A stretch of 64,000 nt of DNA from Bartonella sp. HY328 (lineage in GTDB: Bacteria > Pseudomonadota > Alphaproteobacteria > Rhizobiales > Rhizobiaceae): NCBI RefSeq assembly GCF_025449335.1, contig NZ_CP104883.1:1356501-1420500 (forward strand), read 5' to 3'. Positions 8,807 through 16,331 of this stretch are shown here, piece after piece. The translations under genes were made by a program, and so were the position numbers. Every line of letters starts with the position of its first letter. The first letter of the stretch is position 1. Below the pieces are notes generated by a model. That model had not been told where the DNA came from. It saw only the letters and a list, made by a program, of their open reading frames with translations, and ran no database searches.

Positions 8807-9337
8807 TTATTGCGTGCTGTCGGGAATTGTTAAGTCAGCATCCTTAAAATAGGAGTAAATGGTCAACAAACTGTCCTTAGCTTCTGGATCTTGAATGTCC
8901 GTAAAATACCAAATTCCACTGACTTGAAATGCTATTACTACAAGCTTTGCATCTGATGTTTTATTGTCAATTGAAACGATATGTGAGTTATAAGGTATAA
9001 GGGCATATAATTTGTCATTAGAAGTTTTACGATAGACAATTTTTTCTGGATCAAAGTCAATTTTAATTGATTTTATATCGTCAAATCTTTGCTGCATTTC
9101 CTCTCGCAGATGCGCTTCAATTTTTAATGGAATAATCTGACGCTTATATGCGGTATATCGCATAAATCCGGGAGGGGTAGTGGCCACAACTCTATTGGCA
9201 TCTTTCAATTCATATCCATGGAACCAATGGGCGGCAGCCTCTTGCAATTCTGTCTTAGTGCTGTCCTCCCACTTAGCTGCAACTGCTGGACTATTGAACA
9301 GCAAAAACGCAAATATAACATAGATAATCTTTTTCAT
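8807..9337 (-). CDS. Secreted protein, paralogue of the gene at 10366-10887
   Basis: The 176-residue product starts with a signal peptide (MKKIIYVIFAFLLFNSPAVA). The mature part has the layout of an NTF2-like or lumazine-binding-like alpha+beta domain: a helix with HWFHGYELKDANRVVATTPPG, then strands ending VVIAFQVSGIWYFTDI. It shares the signal peptide start (MKKIIY, LFNS), the helix pattern, the TPP/HPP motif, YALIPYNSH/YAIINYTSY and the GxWYF motif with the protein at 10366-10887, so the two are paralogues. Function unknown; probably periplasmic. The fold suggestion is an inference. Confidence 0.65.
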   Translation of the reverse strand: MKKIIYVIFAFLLFNSPAVAAKWEDSTKTELQEAAAHWFHGYELKDANRVVATTPPGFMRYTAYKRQIIPLKIEAHLREEMQQRFDDIKSIKIDFDPEKIVYRKTSNDKLYALIPYNSHIVSIDNKTSDAKLVVIAFQVSGIWYFTDIQDPEAKDSLLTIYSYFKDADLTIPDSTQ

Positions 9338-9658
9338 ATCTTTCCTCGCGATGATATATAATTAGTATGGATAGCAATAGAATTATAGGCTGTATAGCTA
9401 AAAAAAATTTTAGCTTGCTGTCGTTTGGATGTTTTTATTTAACTCAATAATATCGGTCTTCGGTGCGTATGAAATCTGCATTCTTAAGTTTTTAAAACAT
9501 ACAAAGCATGACAGTGAGGGCGCTTTTATGAGTAAGGTTTTTTAACAATATAGTGAAACGCACAAATTTTACCATTTTAAAACTAGAAGAGTGAAATAAA
9601 AGTGATTAAAATATAAATTATCTCAATGTTTTTTTATATTTAAAACAACAAAAATTTA
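9338..9658. other. Intergenic region upstream of the cspA promoter
   Basis: About 320 AT-rich bases between a divergent secreted-protein gene and cspA. Nothing else recognised. Confidence 0.4.
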
Positions 9659-9687
9659 TTGACATATCAATAAATATACTATATTTA
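9659..9687 (+). promoter_or_regulatory. Probable cspA promoter with long 5' leader
   Basis: TTGACA at 9659-9664 is followed by TATTTA at 9682-9687 (17-base spacer) or TATATT at 9680-9685 (15). Transcription from here would give a leader of about 120 bases before the cspA ATG, as is usual for cold-shock genes. The leader can pair ATGACG (9691-9696) with CGTCAT (9733-9738). Confidence 0.5.
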
Positions 9688-9815
9688 TGAATGACGATAT
9701 TTTTTTTCGAGTTGTTTCTTTTTCGCATTATGCGTCATAATTTTCCCTCTTCTCAAAAATCGGTATAAAAATGCAGTTTTTGCATTTGTCTCTTATTGCT
9801 ATGAAAGGGTTTATT

Positions 9816-10025
9816 ATGACCACAGGCACAGTTAAATGGTTCAACTCAACCAAAGGCTTCGGCTTCATTCAGCCAGATAATGGCGGCGCAGATGTTTTCG
9901 TTCACATTAGTGCAGTAGAACAATCTGGTATGCGCGAACTTAATGAAGGTCAAGCTGTTAGCTATGACATGCAGCAAGATAAGCGTTCAGGCAAAATGTC
10001 TGCTTGCAACCTAGCAGCTGCTTAA
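9816..10025 (+). CDS. cspA: Cold-shock protein (single CSD)
   Basis: The 69-residue product is one cold-shock domain with the nucleic-acid-binding motifs KGFGFI (RNP1) and VFVHI (RNP2) and an aromatic patch (KWFNSTKGFGF). Such proteins bind single-stranded RNA or DNA and act as RNA chaperones. The start at 9816 has GAAAGGG ten bases upstream and gives the normal family N-terminus (MTTGTVKWFN); an in-frame ATG at 9771 would add 15 hydrophobic residues foreign to the family. A long leader and a following terminator indicate a single-gene unit. It sits between two paralogous secreted-protein genes on the opposite strand. Confidence 0.93.
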   Translation: MTTGTVKWFNSTKGFGFIQPDNGGADVFVHISAVEQSGMRELNEGQAVSYDMQQDKRSGKMSACNLAAA

Positions 10026-10092
10026 ATATTGCTATCTGTTTTCCAATGACCACGGATGTACTGGCATTGTTGAAAATAAGATAACGACGTGA

Positions 10093-10119
10093 GGTCAGAC
10101 GGATTGTCTGGCCTTTTTT
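10093..10119 (+). terminator. Terminator after cspA
   Basis: GGTCAGAC (10093-10100) pairs with GTCTGGCC (10106-10113) with one G-U, followed by TTTTTT. Confidence 0.85.
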
Positions 10120-10365
10120 ATTGACCTATTTCAATTTTAATAGATATCGCTGCTACATTTGTATTAATGATGATAGCAGTGCAAGGCTTATATCGCTTTT
10201 GTTCTTTAACTTGTATTTAAGCTGAAAGATGTGCCCAAATATCACTTTTATTAAATTAAAGCGATAAGCCCCTTATTTGCGCGCATTATTTACCTATCAG
10301 ACTTGGATTTACTCACAAAAATTGAGCTAATTTTTGTGAGTACTGCTTTAAGTGTAAAATTTTTC
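10120..10365. other. Intergenic region with a 13-bp inverted repeat
   Basis: A perfect inverted repeat, ACTCACAAAAATT (10311-10323) with AATTTTTGTGAGT (10329-10341), lies 25 bases past the stop of the minus-strand gene at 10366. It may end that transcript, but no T run follows it on the minus strand. Confidence 0.4.
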
Positions 10366-10887
10366 TTATGGATTTTTAATATCATTGAATTGCGGATAGG
10401 TAGCCTTTAGTATTGTAATTGTGTTAGAATTACGTTCAAGAAAATACCACTTGCCGTCAATTTTTACCGCAACAGCTTGATCGCTAAAGCTATCTTTGTC
10501 GCCCTCGTTAAAGATTGCATAGCTCGTATAATTGATAATTGCGTATTTTTCACCCCCTGCTGTTTGTAAATACTCAATATCCTTTTTATTGTTTTTTGTG
10601 TTTATTTCATAGGTGATGGATTTAGTAATCTGAAAACTTCTATTAATATCTTGATTTGCTTTTTTTTCAAAAGCACTTACTTCCAGATTTTGTTCTTTAG
10701 CAAGATAGGCAATATATTTGGGGGGATGCAACGCAAAGACACCAGCAGCATCTTTTTTTTCAAATGCACTAAAGCTAATAGAAAATGCTTTAATCATTTC
10801 GTTCTTTTCCTCAGCTGACCAATTATTAGCCAAAGCTGAACTATTGAATATAAATAGTGCTAAAAAAGTGTAGATAATCTTTTTCAT
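10366..10887 (-). CDS. Secreted protein, paralogue of the gene at 8807-9337
   Basis: The 173-residue product has a signal peptide (MKKIIYTFLALFIFNSSALA). The mature part matches the protein at 8807-9337 in order of elements: an N-terminal helix with FEKKDAAGVFALHPPKY, a middle segment with YAIINYTSYAIF, and a final strand with VAVKIDGKWYFLE. Identity is low outside these blocks, so the duplication is old. The function is unknown; the size and GKWYF ending suggest a small alpha+beta domain in the periplasm. It is transcribed in the same direction as its paralogue, with cspA on the other strand between them. Confidence 0.65.
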   Translation of the reverse strand: MKKIIYTFLALFIFNSSALANNWSAEEKNEMIKAFSISFSAFEKKDAAGVFALHPPKYIAYLAKEQNLEVSAFEKKANQDINRSFQITKSITYEINTKNNKKDIEYLQTAGGEKYAIINYTSYAIFNEGDKDSFSDQAVAVKIDGKWYFLERNSNTITILKATYPQFNDIKNP

Positions 10888-11030
10888 ATATTCCTCATTG
10901 TAAACGTATTATTATTAGCACCATATATATAATAATAATTTTATCGATAATATGCTTTATTGGCCTATATCAACGGTTATGATCTAGTATTTTTGTCTAT
11001 TGTCTCATTGCTAAACTTAATAAAGGTATA

Positions 11031-11137
11031 TTAGAGCGCTTTTCGATCTGACTGGATCAGATCGGCGCTCTAATCCATTGTTTACACCGCGTTTTTTGTC
11101 CGAAAACCGCTTCACACTTTTCGGAAAACGCTCTAAT
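11031..11137 (+). repeat. Bru-RS-like dispersed repeat, copy 3
   Basis: Full double palindrome. The final CTCTAATG contains the ATG used by the next gene, so the repeat occupies the whole ribosome-binding region. Confidence 0.9.
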
Positions 11138-12065
11138 GCTTGGAAGATTGTTTTTTATTTTTTTATTTGGCTTCTTTTACGTAAATTTATCAAGCGGGCT
11201 AAAAGCGCAAGAAGCGCCTAAGGCAAAGCAAAATAGTATAGAAGCATGGGCAACAAAAGATGCAACATCAAGGACAGGGCTGCTTTTCAAAGATGCAGAT
11301 CCTGCTATTTATGCTTTGGCACGTAAGATTGAGCGCAAAGAGCCTATAAGCTTAGAGGAAGTGAAAGCTCTACCTGATGGTTCAGTTAATGCGCGCTATG
11401 GTGAAGATATAACATTTTTGTTTCATGCCTTGGCGATGCATAATACAAAAGCCGTTGATATTTTGTTACAAGCCGGTGCTGACCCATATATGGTTGCACG
11501 TTCAAACCGAAGAAGCAGATTAAATTTACCATATTATCTGGGCTTTCCTGGAAGTGATGATCTTTCAGATGAAGGCTATGAATATATGGCAGAATTAATC
11601 CGTATCTATCTTAAAAATGGTGGGGACCCCAATTATCGTTTTGCCGATAAGGGGCAAAGTTTAATTTGGCATGTAACCCTTATAGGAAATTATAAAGGTA
11701 CACGTATGTTACTTGATGCAGGGGCTGATCCATTGGTAATGGATGCCAATGGCATGGCTGCGGTTCTAACTCTTTCTGGCATTAACAGTCACCCAGAAGC
11801 AAGAGAGCTTTTACGTGAAATTATTTGCAAAGGATATTATGACCATGCTGATATGGAATATGTGAAGAAAATCTTACTTTATTTAACTCCCCTAGGGCCT
11901 GACGATCCTGAAAAAGAAGCTGTTAACCGTAAATTTGCCATGCGTATTTTGCGTAACCACCATGATTATAAAGATGATATTGCAACACAAGAGCATTTTA
12001 ATGGCCCTATCCCTTGGAAAGATATTTTAAATGAGGGTGAGGGGGATGTTTGTAATGGCTTTTGA
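11136..12065 (+). CDS. Secreted ankyrin-repeat protein
   Basis: The 309-residue product has a signal peptide (hydrophobic core, then GLKAQ, cleavage near residue 25). Ankyrin units are visible in FLFHALAMHNTKAVDILLQAGADP and in LIWHVTLIGNYKGTRMLLDAGADP, with a weaker unit between them (LIRIYLKNGGDPNYRF). The repeats suggest a protein-binding role in the periplasm. Secreted ankyrin proteins of this size sometimes act as immunity or assembly partners, but nothing nearby supports a specific partner. The ATG at 11136 overlaps the end of a dispersed repeat; the repeat's CGGAAAA, about ten bases upstream, is the only candidate ribosome site. An in-frame later start would lose the signal peptide. 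Confidence 0.75.
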   Translation: MLGRLFFIFLFGFFYVNLSSGLKAQEAPKAKQNSIEAWATKDATSRTGLLFKDADPAIYALARKIERKEPISLEEVKALPDGSVNARYGEDITFLFHALAMHNTKAVDILLQAGADPYMVARSNRRSRLNLPYYLGFPGSDDLSDEGYEYMAELIRIYLKNGGDPNYRFADKGQSLIWHVTLIGNYKGTRMLLDAGADPLVMDANGMAAVLTLSGINSHPEARELLREIICKGYYDHADMEYVKKILLYLTPLGPDDPEKEAVNRKFAMRILRNHHDYKDDIATQEHFNGPIPWKDILNEGEGDVCNGF

Positions 12066-12433
12066 TGCGGCATCTATTAAAGCTATTTAATAATAGCCAT
12101 AAAACTTAAGCATTTATTTATAAGTAATTTTATGAAAAGAGAGTGTTCCTGCTCATACCTTAAAACATGCTGTAAGGCCTGTTTTTGTTTGCTATAATAA
12201 GTGTTTTTTGTCTATTTGTTGAAGTTAAGGTTAGCATTGCCACGCATTATTTGGCGCTGAAAGATGTTTTACATTTTCCAATAATTGTAAATATAAGCCA
12301 CTTTTTACAAAAAATTTAAAGGAAAAATTGTTAAGAGCACGTCAATTGGTTTTAAGAAACGGTAACGTGCTCTAAGTTATTTTTTCGGCCATATTGGATC
12401 ACTATAAAAGTAAATTAGACCTTTTTAAAAAGC
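12066..12433. other. Intergenic region with a palindromic GAGCAC element
   Basis: Convergent gap. AGAGCACGT (12334-12342) pairs with ACGTGCTCT (12365-12373) around a 22-base loop. A similar element with the same ends (TTAGAGCAC/GTGCTCTAA) lies at 19484-19526, so this may be a second short repeat family. It could also end the aldo-keto reductase transcript. Confidence 0.45.
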
Positions 12434-13441
12434 TTAGCTATCTATTTCATGGCTTGAATAGTCAGGATAACGAGCGCCTTGGGCAGGGGGCAGAATTGCG
12501 CTAATCTCTTGCCAGATGGTTGCGTCAAGTTGAATATCCAAGGCGTGTAAATTTTCATTAAGCCGTTCTGGTTTGGTGGTGCCGAAAATTGGTACAATGT
12601 GGTCGCCTTGGGCTAAAACCCAAGCAAGTGCCAATTGCGCCGGTGTAATGCCTAGCTTAATTGCATATTCTTTAAGTTTTTCAACCACAAGTAAGTTTTT
12701 GTTAAAATTTTCCCCTTGGAAACGGGGAGAATGTTTACGATAGTCATTATCCGTAAAGTCAGCTGGTGTTTTAATACTGCCCGTTAGAAAACCACGTCCT
12801 AAGGGCGCATAAGGCACGATACCAATACCAAGTTCTTTACACGTATCCATAACCCCATTGGTTTCAATATCGCGCGTCCAAAGCGAATATTCGCTTTGCA
12901 GTGCGGTTAATGGGTGGACTTTATGGGCGCGGCGAAGCGTGGCTGCTGATACTTCAGAAAGGCCGATATGGCGGACCTTTCCCTCATCGACTAAGTCTTT
13001 CATTGCGCCGACAGTGTCTTCAATAGGAACATCACGATCAAGGCGGTGCATATAATATAAATCAATATAATCGGTTTTTAGGCGTTTTAGTGATGCTTCG
13101 CAGGCCGATTTTACATAATTAGGGCTGCCATTCACGGTCTTATTGCCATTATTATTATCAAGCCCTCTAACAAGACCGAACTTGGTGGCAATGATTAGCT
13201 TGTCGCGTTTCCTGCCTATCGCTTCAGCCACCAACTCCTCATTGGTATAGGGGCCATAAACATCGGCAGTATCAAAAAAATTGATGCCCTTTTCTATGGC
13301 GCTATGAATAGTGTTGATAGCTTGTTGGCGATCTACAACGCCATAGGCCCAAGTCAGCCCCATGCAACCAAGCCCCAAGGCACTTACTTGCAAGGCGGTA
13401 TTAATTTCAGCTTTTGAATTACCAAGATCTCTCTTTTGCAT
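12434..13441 (-). CDS. Aldo/keto reductase
   Basis: The 335-residue product is an NADPH-dependent TIM-barrel oxidoreductase of the aldo-keto reductase superfamily, similar to the YajO/AKR13 type. The catalytic tetrad is visible: Asp and Tyr in FFDTADVYG, Lys in IIATKFG and His in LYYMHRLD. The cofactor region IVPIFGTTKPERLNENL is also present. It would reduce aldehydes or ketones, possibly lipid-derived or xenobiotic carbonyls. It lies 51 bases after a MerR-type regulator on the same strand, and the shared upstream promoter has a MerR layout, so the pair is probably one operon induced by the regulator's ligand. Confidence 0.88.
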   Translation of the reverse strand: MQKRDLGNSKAEINTALQVSALGLGCMGLTWAYGVVDRQQAINTIHSAIEKGINFFDTADVYGPYTNEELVAEAIGRKRDKLIIATKFGLVRGLDNNNGNKTVNGSPNYVKSACEASLKRLKTDYIDLYYMHRLDRDVPIEDTVGAMKDLVDEGKVRHIGLSEVSAATLRRAHKVHPLTALQSEYSLWTRDIETNGVMDTCKELGIGIVPYAPLGRGFLTGSIKTPADFTDNDYRKHSPRFQGENFNKNLLVVEKLKEYAIKLGITPAQLALAWVLAQGDHIVPIFGTTKPERLNENLHALDIQLDATIWQEISAILPPAQGARYPDYSSHEIDS

Positions 13442-13492
13442 GATTTTTCTTCCATTCGTTACGCTCAGTGCTTCTTGTGAAGCACCGGAAGA

Positions 13493-13909
13493 TCAGGATT
13501 TTGCAAGTTGTCTAAAGCGGCTTTCCAAATCTGTATTGGTTGTGCCTTGTTCTATTTCTTGCTCAATGGTTTGGTAAGCGATGATTTTTTTATCAAGCGA
13601 TTGAAGATTTTCTTGCAACTGTTTGATATCTTGCGCAACTTTTTTGCGGTGCTGTTCTAATGTTTGCCGTCGTTCGGTAATGCTTGCATCACCTTTATCG
13701 CGTAAAGTCGCATATTCAAGCATTTGTGCTAGCGGCATACCTGTTGCTTTTAAATTTTTTAAAAAACAAACCCAAGTTAAAATGGCCTTATCATAGTCAC
13801 GCTGACCACCGCCATCACGGTCTGCATAGGGTAATAGCCCAATGCGTTCATAATAGCGGATAGTATGACAGGAAAGACCACTGCGTTGTGCAAGTTCACC
13901 GATTTTCAT
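13493..13909 (-). CDS. MerR-family transcriptional regulator
   Basis: The 138-residue product has a MerR winged helix-turn-helix at the N-terminus (MKIGELAQRSGLSCHTIRYY, ERIGLLP), a second wing with ARxGGGQRDYD-like residues, and a long dimerisation coiled coil (about 80-125). There are no metal-binding cysteines near the C-terminus, so an organic or redox signal is more likely than a metal. The ATG at 13909 is chosen because AAAGGA lies six bases upstream; the in-frame ATG at 13924 overlaps that site. Its own promoter has the stretched 19-base spacer typical of MerR control. It is followed by an aldo-keto reductase. Confidence 0.88.
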   Translation of the reverse strand: MKIGELAQRSGLSCHTIRYYERIGLLPYADRDGGGQRDYDKAILTWVCFLKNLKATGMPLAQMLEYATLRDKGDASITERRQTLEQHRKKVAQDIKQLQENLQSLDKKIIAYQTIEQEIEQGTTNTDLESRFRQLAKS

Positions 13910-13934
13910 TGCATATCCTTTCAACGCATATAGA

Positions 13935-13966
13935 TTTACGGCTTAGAGTATACTCTAAGTCAAGCG
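13935..13966 (-). promoter_or_regulatory. MerR-type promoter and operator
   Basis: On the minus strand, TTGACT is followed after 19 bases by TAAATC. An 18-bp perfect palindrome, CTTAGAGTATACTCTAAG at 13942-13959, fills the spacer. Promoters activated by MerR regulators through DNA untwisting have this 19-20 base spacer with the operator inside it. The site most likely serves autoregulation and induction of the aldo-keto reductase. Confidence 0.8.
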
Positions 13967-14050
13967 TAAAATAAAAAAATTACATATTTATTTTAATGCT
14001 GTTTTTAAGTGAAAAGTGATGGTTAGTTATCAATAATCGTTCAAAAACGA

Positions 14051-14284
14051 TCACTTGACATCATTCAATGTGGGTAGCTGAGTTGATATAATTGAGTATT
14101 TTTTAATTGGAGTAATATAAGTTTGCTTTAGTCTAGACCTTAAAATGCGCTGCCCACTGGTGGTAAAAAGCTTATAGGCAAAGGCTTCTAACGGCCAATT
14201 CATTGAAGCGTTTATAATACCTTCATCATCTCCCCTTTTGGCAGACTTTAAATAAACGGTTTCAATAAGATCGCTCATAAACAA
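14051..14284 (-). CDS. Small hypothetical protein
   Basis: A 77-residue frame beginning with TTG at 14284, with AAAGG six bases upstream, or ATG at 14278. No signal peptide, membrane helix or recognised motif. It may be a genuine small protein, a remnant or a chance frame; the neighbours give no help. Confidence 0.3.
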   Translation of the reverse strand: MFMSDLIETVYLKSAKRGDDEGIINASMNWPLEAFAYKLFTTSGQRILRSRLKQTYITPIKKYSIISTQLPTLNDVK

Positions 14285-14433
14285 AAATAGCCTTTAATCG
14301 CGGCACGGCTAGCAATTGTTTATATAACACCAGACACTATAAATTTTGCCATCGATTATCTTTCCCATCGCCGTTCTAACGCCGACTATAGCTCCTGACG
14401 AAAGTCACATCAGGAGCGAAAATTAAAATTTTA

Positions 14434-15015
14434 TCAGTTTTTATCTAAGTTACGAATGATTTTCAAACCTTGTTCAACCTTATGTAGTTCATCTAAAACA
14501 CTTTTTACACTTTTCTCAATCAAGTTATTACCGGTGAAACTACCGTCATCACCAAGATTTTCATAATAATTAGGTACTGCAATTGTATCCAAAATTGGGT
14601 ACATACGCACAGCAGTCAGCATCTGGCGCGCCGCTTCTGCAGCTCTTGTGCCACCTGATACCCCGCCATAACTTAAAAAGGCTACGCTCTTATAGGCCCA
14701 TTCATTGCAAAGATAGGTAATTGCATTGATAAAACTTGATGGTGGCAAGTGGTCATATTCAGGAATGACAAAAATATACGCATCACCACGGGCAGCAATA
14801 TTGCTCCAATATTTGGTATGGTTTTTGGTATATTGGCCAAGGCGCGGATGGTTAGGCTCATCAAAAAGTGGCAGGTTGAGCGCCGCAATATCGACAAGTT
14901 CAACATCAAAGCGACTGTCTGCATGAGCATGTTGCAAAAGCCACTGGGCAAGGGCAGGACCTTTTCGTCCAGGTCTTGTTGTTGTGATAATGATTTGTAA
15001 AACAGGCTTGGTCAA
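14434..15015 (-). CDS. NADPH-dependent FMN reductase family protein
   Basis: The 193-residue product has the flavodoxin-like fold of the NADPH-dependent FMN reductases (ArsH/YieF/azoreductase group). The phosphate-binding loop TTTRPGRKGPALAQWL is near residue 12, and the isoalloxazine loops PEYDHLPPSSFINAITYL (about 85-102) and SYGGVSGGTRAAEAARQML (about 114-132) are present. It would reduce flavins or quinones with NAD(P)H in the cytoplasm. It lies 130 bases past mutY on the same strand but need not be co-transcribed with it. The exact substrate cannot be read from the sequence. Confidence 0.85.
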   Translation of the reverse strand: MTKPVLQIIITTTRPGRKGPALAQWLLQHAHADSRFDVELVDIAALNLPLFDEPNHPRLGQYTKNHTKYWSNIAARGDAYIFVIPEYDHLPPSSFINAITYLCNEWAYKSVAFLSYGGVSGGTRAAEAARQMLTAVRMYPILDTIAVPNYYENLGDDGSFTGNNLIEKSVKSVLDELHKVEQGLKIIRNLDKN

Positions 15016-15145
15016 TGCTTCACTCCAAAAAATTTTTGATTAAGGCTGAATGTAATTAGAGAGACGCAGATTTGAAAATGGTAAAAATATCAAGTTTTAT
15101 TGAGCTTATGTGTTTGTGATAAAAATACCGAAATATTTTGCCAAA

Positions 15146-16216
15146 CTATGCAGCTCTTTTTATTTTGAAAGCATCGGGCAGGGCAGTTGCGATAATTTTT
15201 TTCATCACCGTTGGAAGAGCTTCATCACGCAAATCATCAATTGCAACCCACCAACCGTTTTTGAAATTTTGTTCATCAATATTATTGGCAAGATAAACCG
15301 ACATTTCAAGACGGAAATGGGTAAATATATGGGTTGCTTCACCACTATAATGCCAATTGGCTTTGCTTGGTGCTTGGTTGAGATCGTGTTTTTTTTCTAA
15401 TAAACCAAAATAATTTGGCACTTCGCTCATTTGCGCAAGCAAGCCTTTTTCATGCCGCTTTTGTAAAAAAACATTGCCTTCTTTGGACAATAAGATAAAG
15501 GCCGCCCCTTGCCGTAAAGGCTTATCTTTTTTAGGAGCTTTAATCGGATAAATTTCGGGATCACCTTGTGCTAAAGCTTGGCAATTGGAGTTGATAGGAC
15601 ATAAAAAACAGCTTGGCCGTTTGGGGCTGCATAGGCTTGCACCAAGATCCATCATCGCTTGCGCAAAATCCCCCGGCCTATCATTGGGTGAAATAAGCGC
15701 CATTTTTTCACGGATCAATGGTTTTGCAGCAGGAAGCGGCGTTGATATGCAAAAAAGCCGGCTGATAATACGCTCAATATTGCCATCAACCACAGCTTCA
15801 TTTTGATTAAAGGCAATGGCGGCAATGGCAGCGCTCGTATAATCGCCAATACCGGGTAGCTTTTTCAAATCAATTATAGTGCTGGGAAATATGCCATTAT
15901 AATCCTTAACAATCCTATCGGCGCAAGCTTTTAAATTACGTGCACGAGAATAATAGCCAAGGCCTGCCCAAGCTTTTAAAACATCATCAAGTGATGCGGC
16001 GGCCAAATTTTCAACCCTTGGCCATTTTTGTATAAATTTGATAAAATATGCTTTTACCGCTTCAACGGTTGTTTGTTGCAGCATCACTTCCGATAGCCAA
16101 ATCTTATAAGGATCAGGCTTTAAACCATTTTGTGCGTCTTTGGGACTAATACGCCAAGGCAGCACGCGATGGTGCCTATCATACCAATCCAATAATTGCT
16201 TTGCATATATTTCCAT
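15146..16216 (-). CDS. mutY: A/G-specific adenine glycosylase
   Basis: Removes adenine mispaired with 8-oxoguanine or guanine in base-excision repair. The helix-hairpin-helix LPGIGDYTSAAIAAIAF precedes the catalytic Asp in VVDGNIER. The catalytic Glu is in WLSEVMLQQT. The iron-sulfur cluster cysteines follow C-x6-C-x2-C-x5-C in CSPKRPSCFLCPINSNC. The C-terminal 110 residues form the Nudix-like 8-oxoG recognition domain (HIFTHFRLEMSVY). The start at 16216 is preferred over the ATG at 16309: the upstream 31 codons would be encoded across a perfect 16-bp hairpin and have no family match. Neither start has a strong ribosome site. Confidence 0.92.
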   Translation of the reverse strand: MEIYAKQLLDWYDRHHRVLPWRISPKDAQNGLKPDPYKIWLSEVMLQQTTVEAVKAYFIKFIQKWPRVENLAAASLDDVLKAWAGLGYYSRARNLKACADRIVKDYNGIFPSTIIDLKKLPGIGDYTSAAIAAIAFNQNEAVVDGNIERIISRLFCISTPLPAAKPLIREKMALISPNDRPGDFAQAMMDLGASLCSPKRPSCFLCPINSNCQALAQGDPEIYPIKAPKKDKPLRQGAAFILLSKEGNVFLQKRHEKGLLAQMSEVPNYFGLLEKKHDLNQAPSKANWHYSGEATHIFTHFRLEMSVYLANNIDEQNFKNGWWVAIDDLRDEALPTVMKKIIATALPDAFKIKRAA

Positions 16217-16248
16217 AGCATCGATATAGGTGAGATTAGAACTAATTG

Positions 16249-16323
16249 AAAGATGCGCAGCTGCTTTTGGCAGCTGCGCATCTTTATTAAATAACAATGG
16301 ACTGCCCATTATTTATGGGCAGC
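16249..16323 (-). terminator. Two hairpins between parE and mutY
   Basis: A perfect 16-bp inverted repeat (16249-16264 with 16270-16285) and a second one, CTGCCCAT/ATGGGCAG at about 16303-16323, lie just after the parE stop. On the minus strand the larger stem ends CATCTTTC, with only a short T run. It may be a terminator or an attenuator lowering mutY expression. Confidence 0.6.
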
Positions 16324-16331
16324 CTTGCCTA

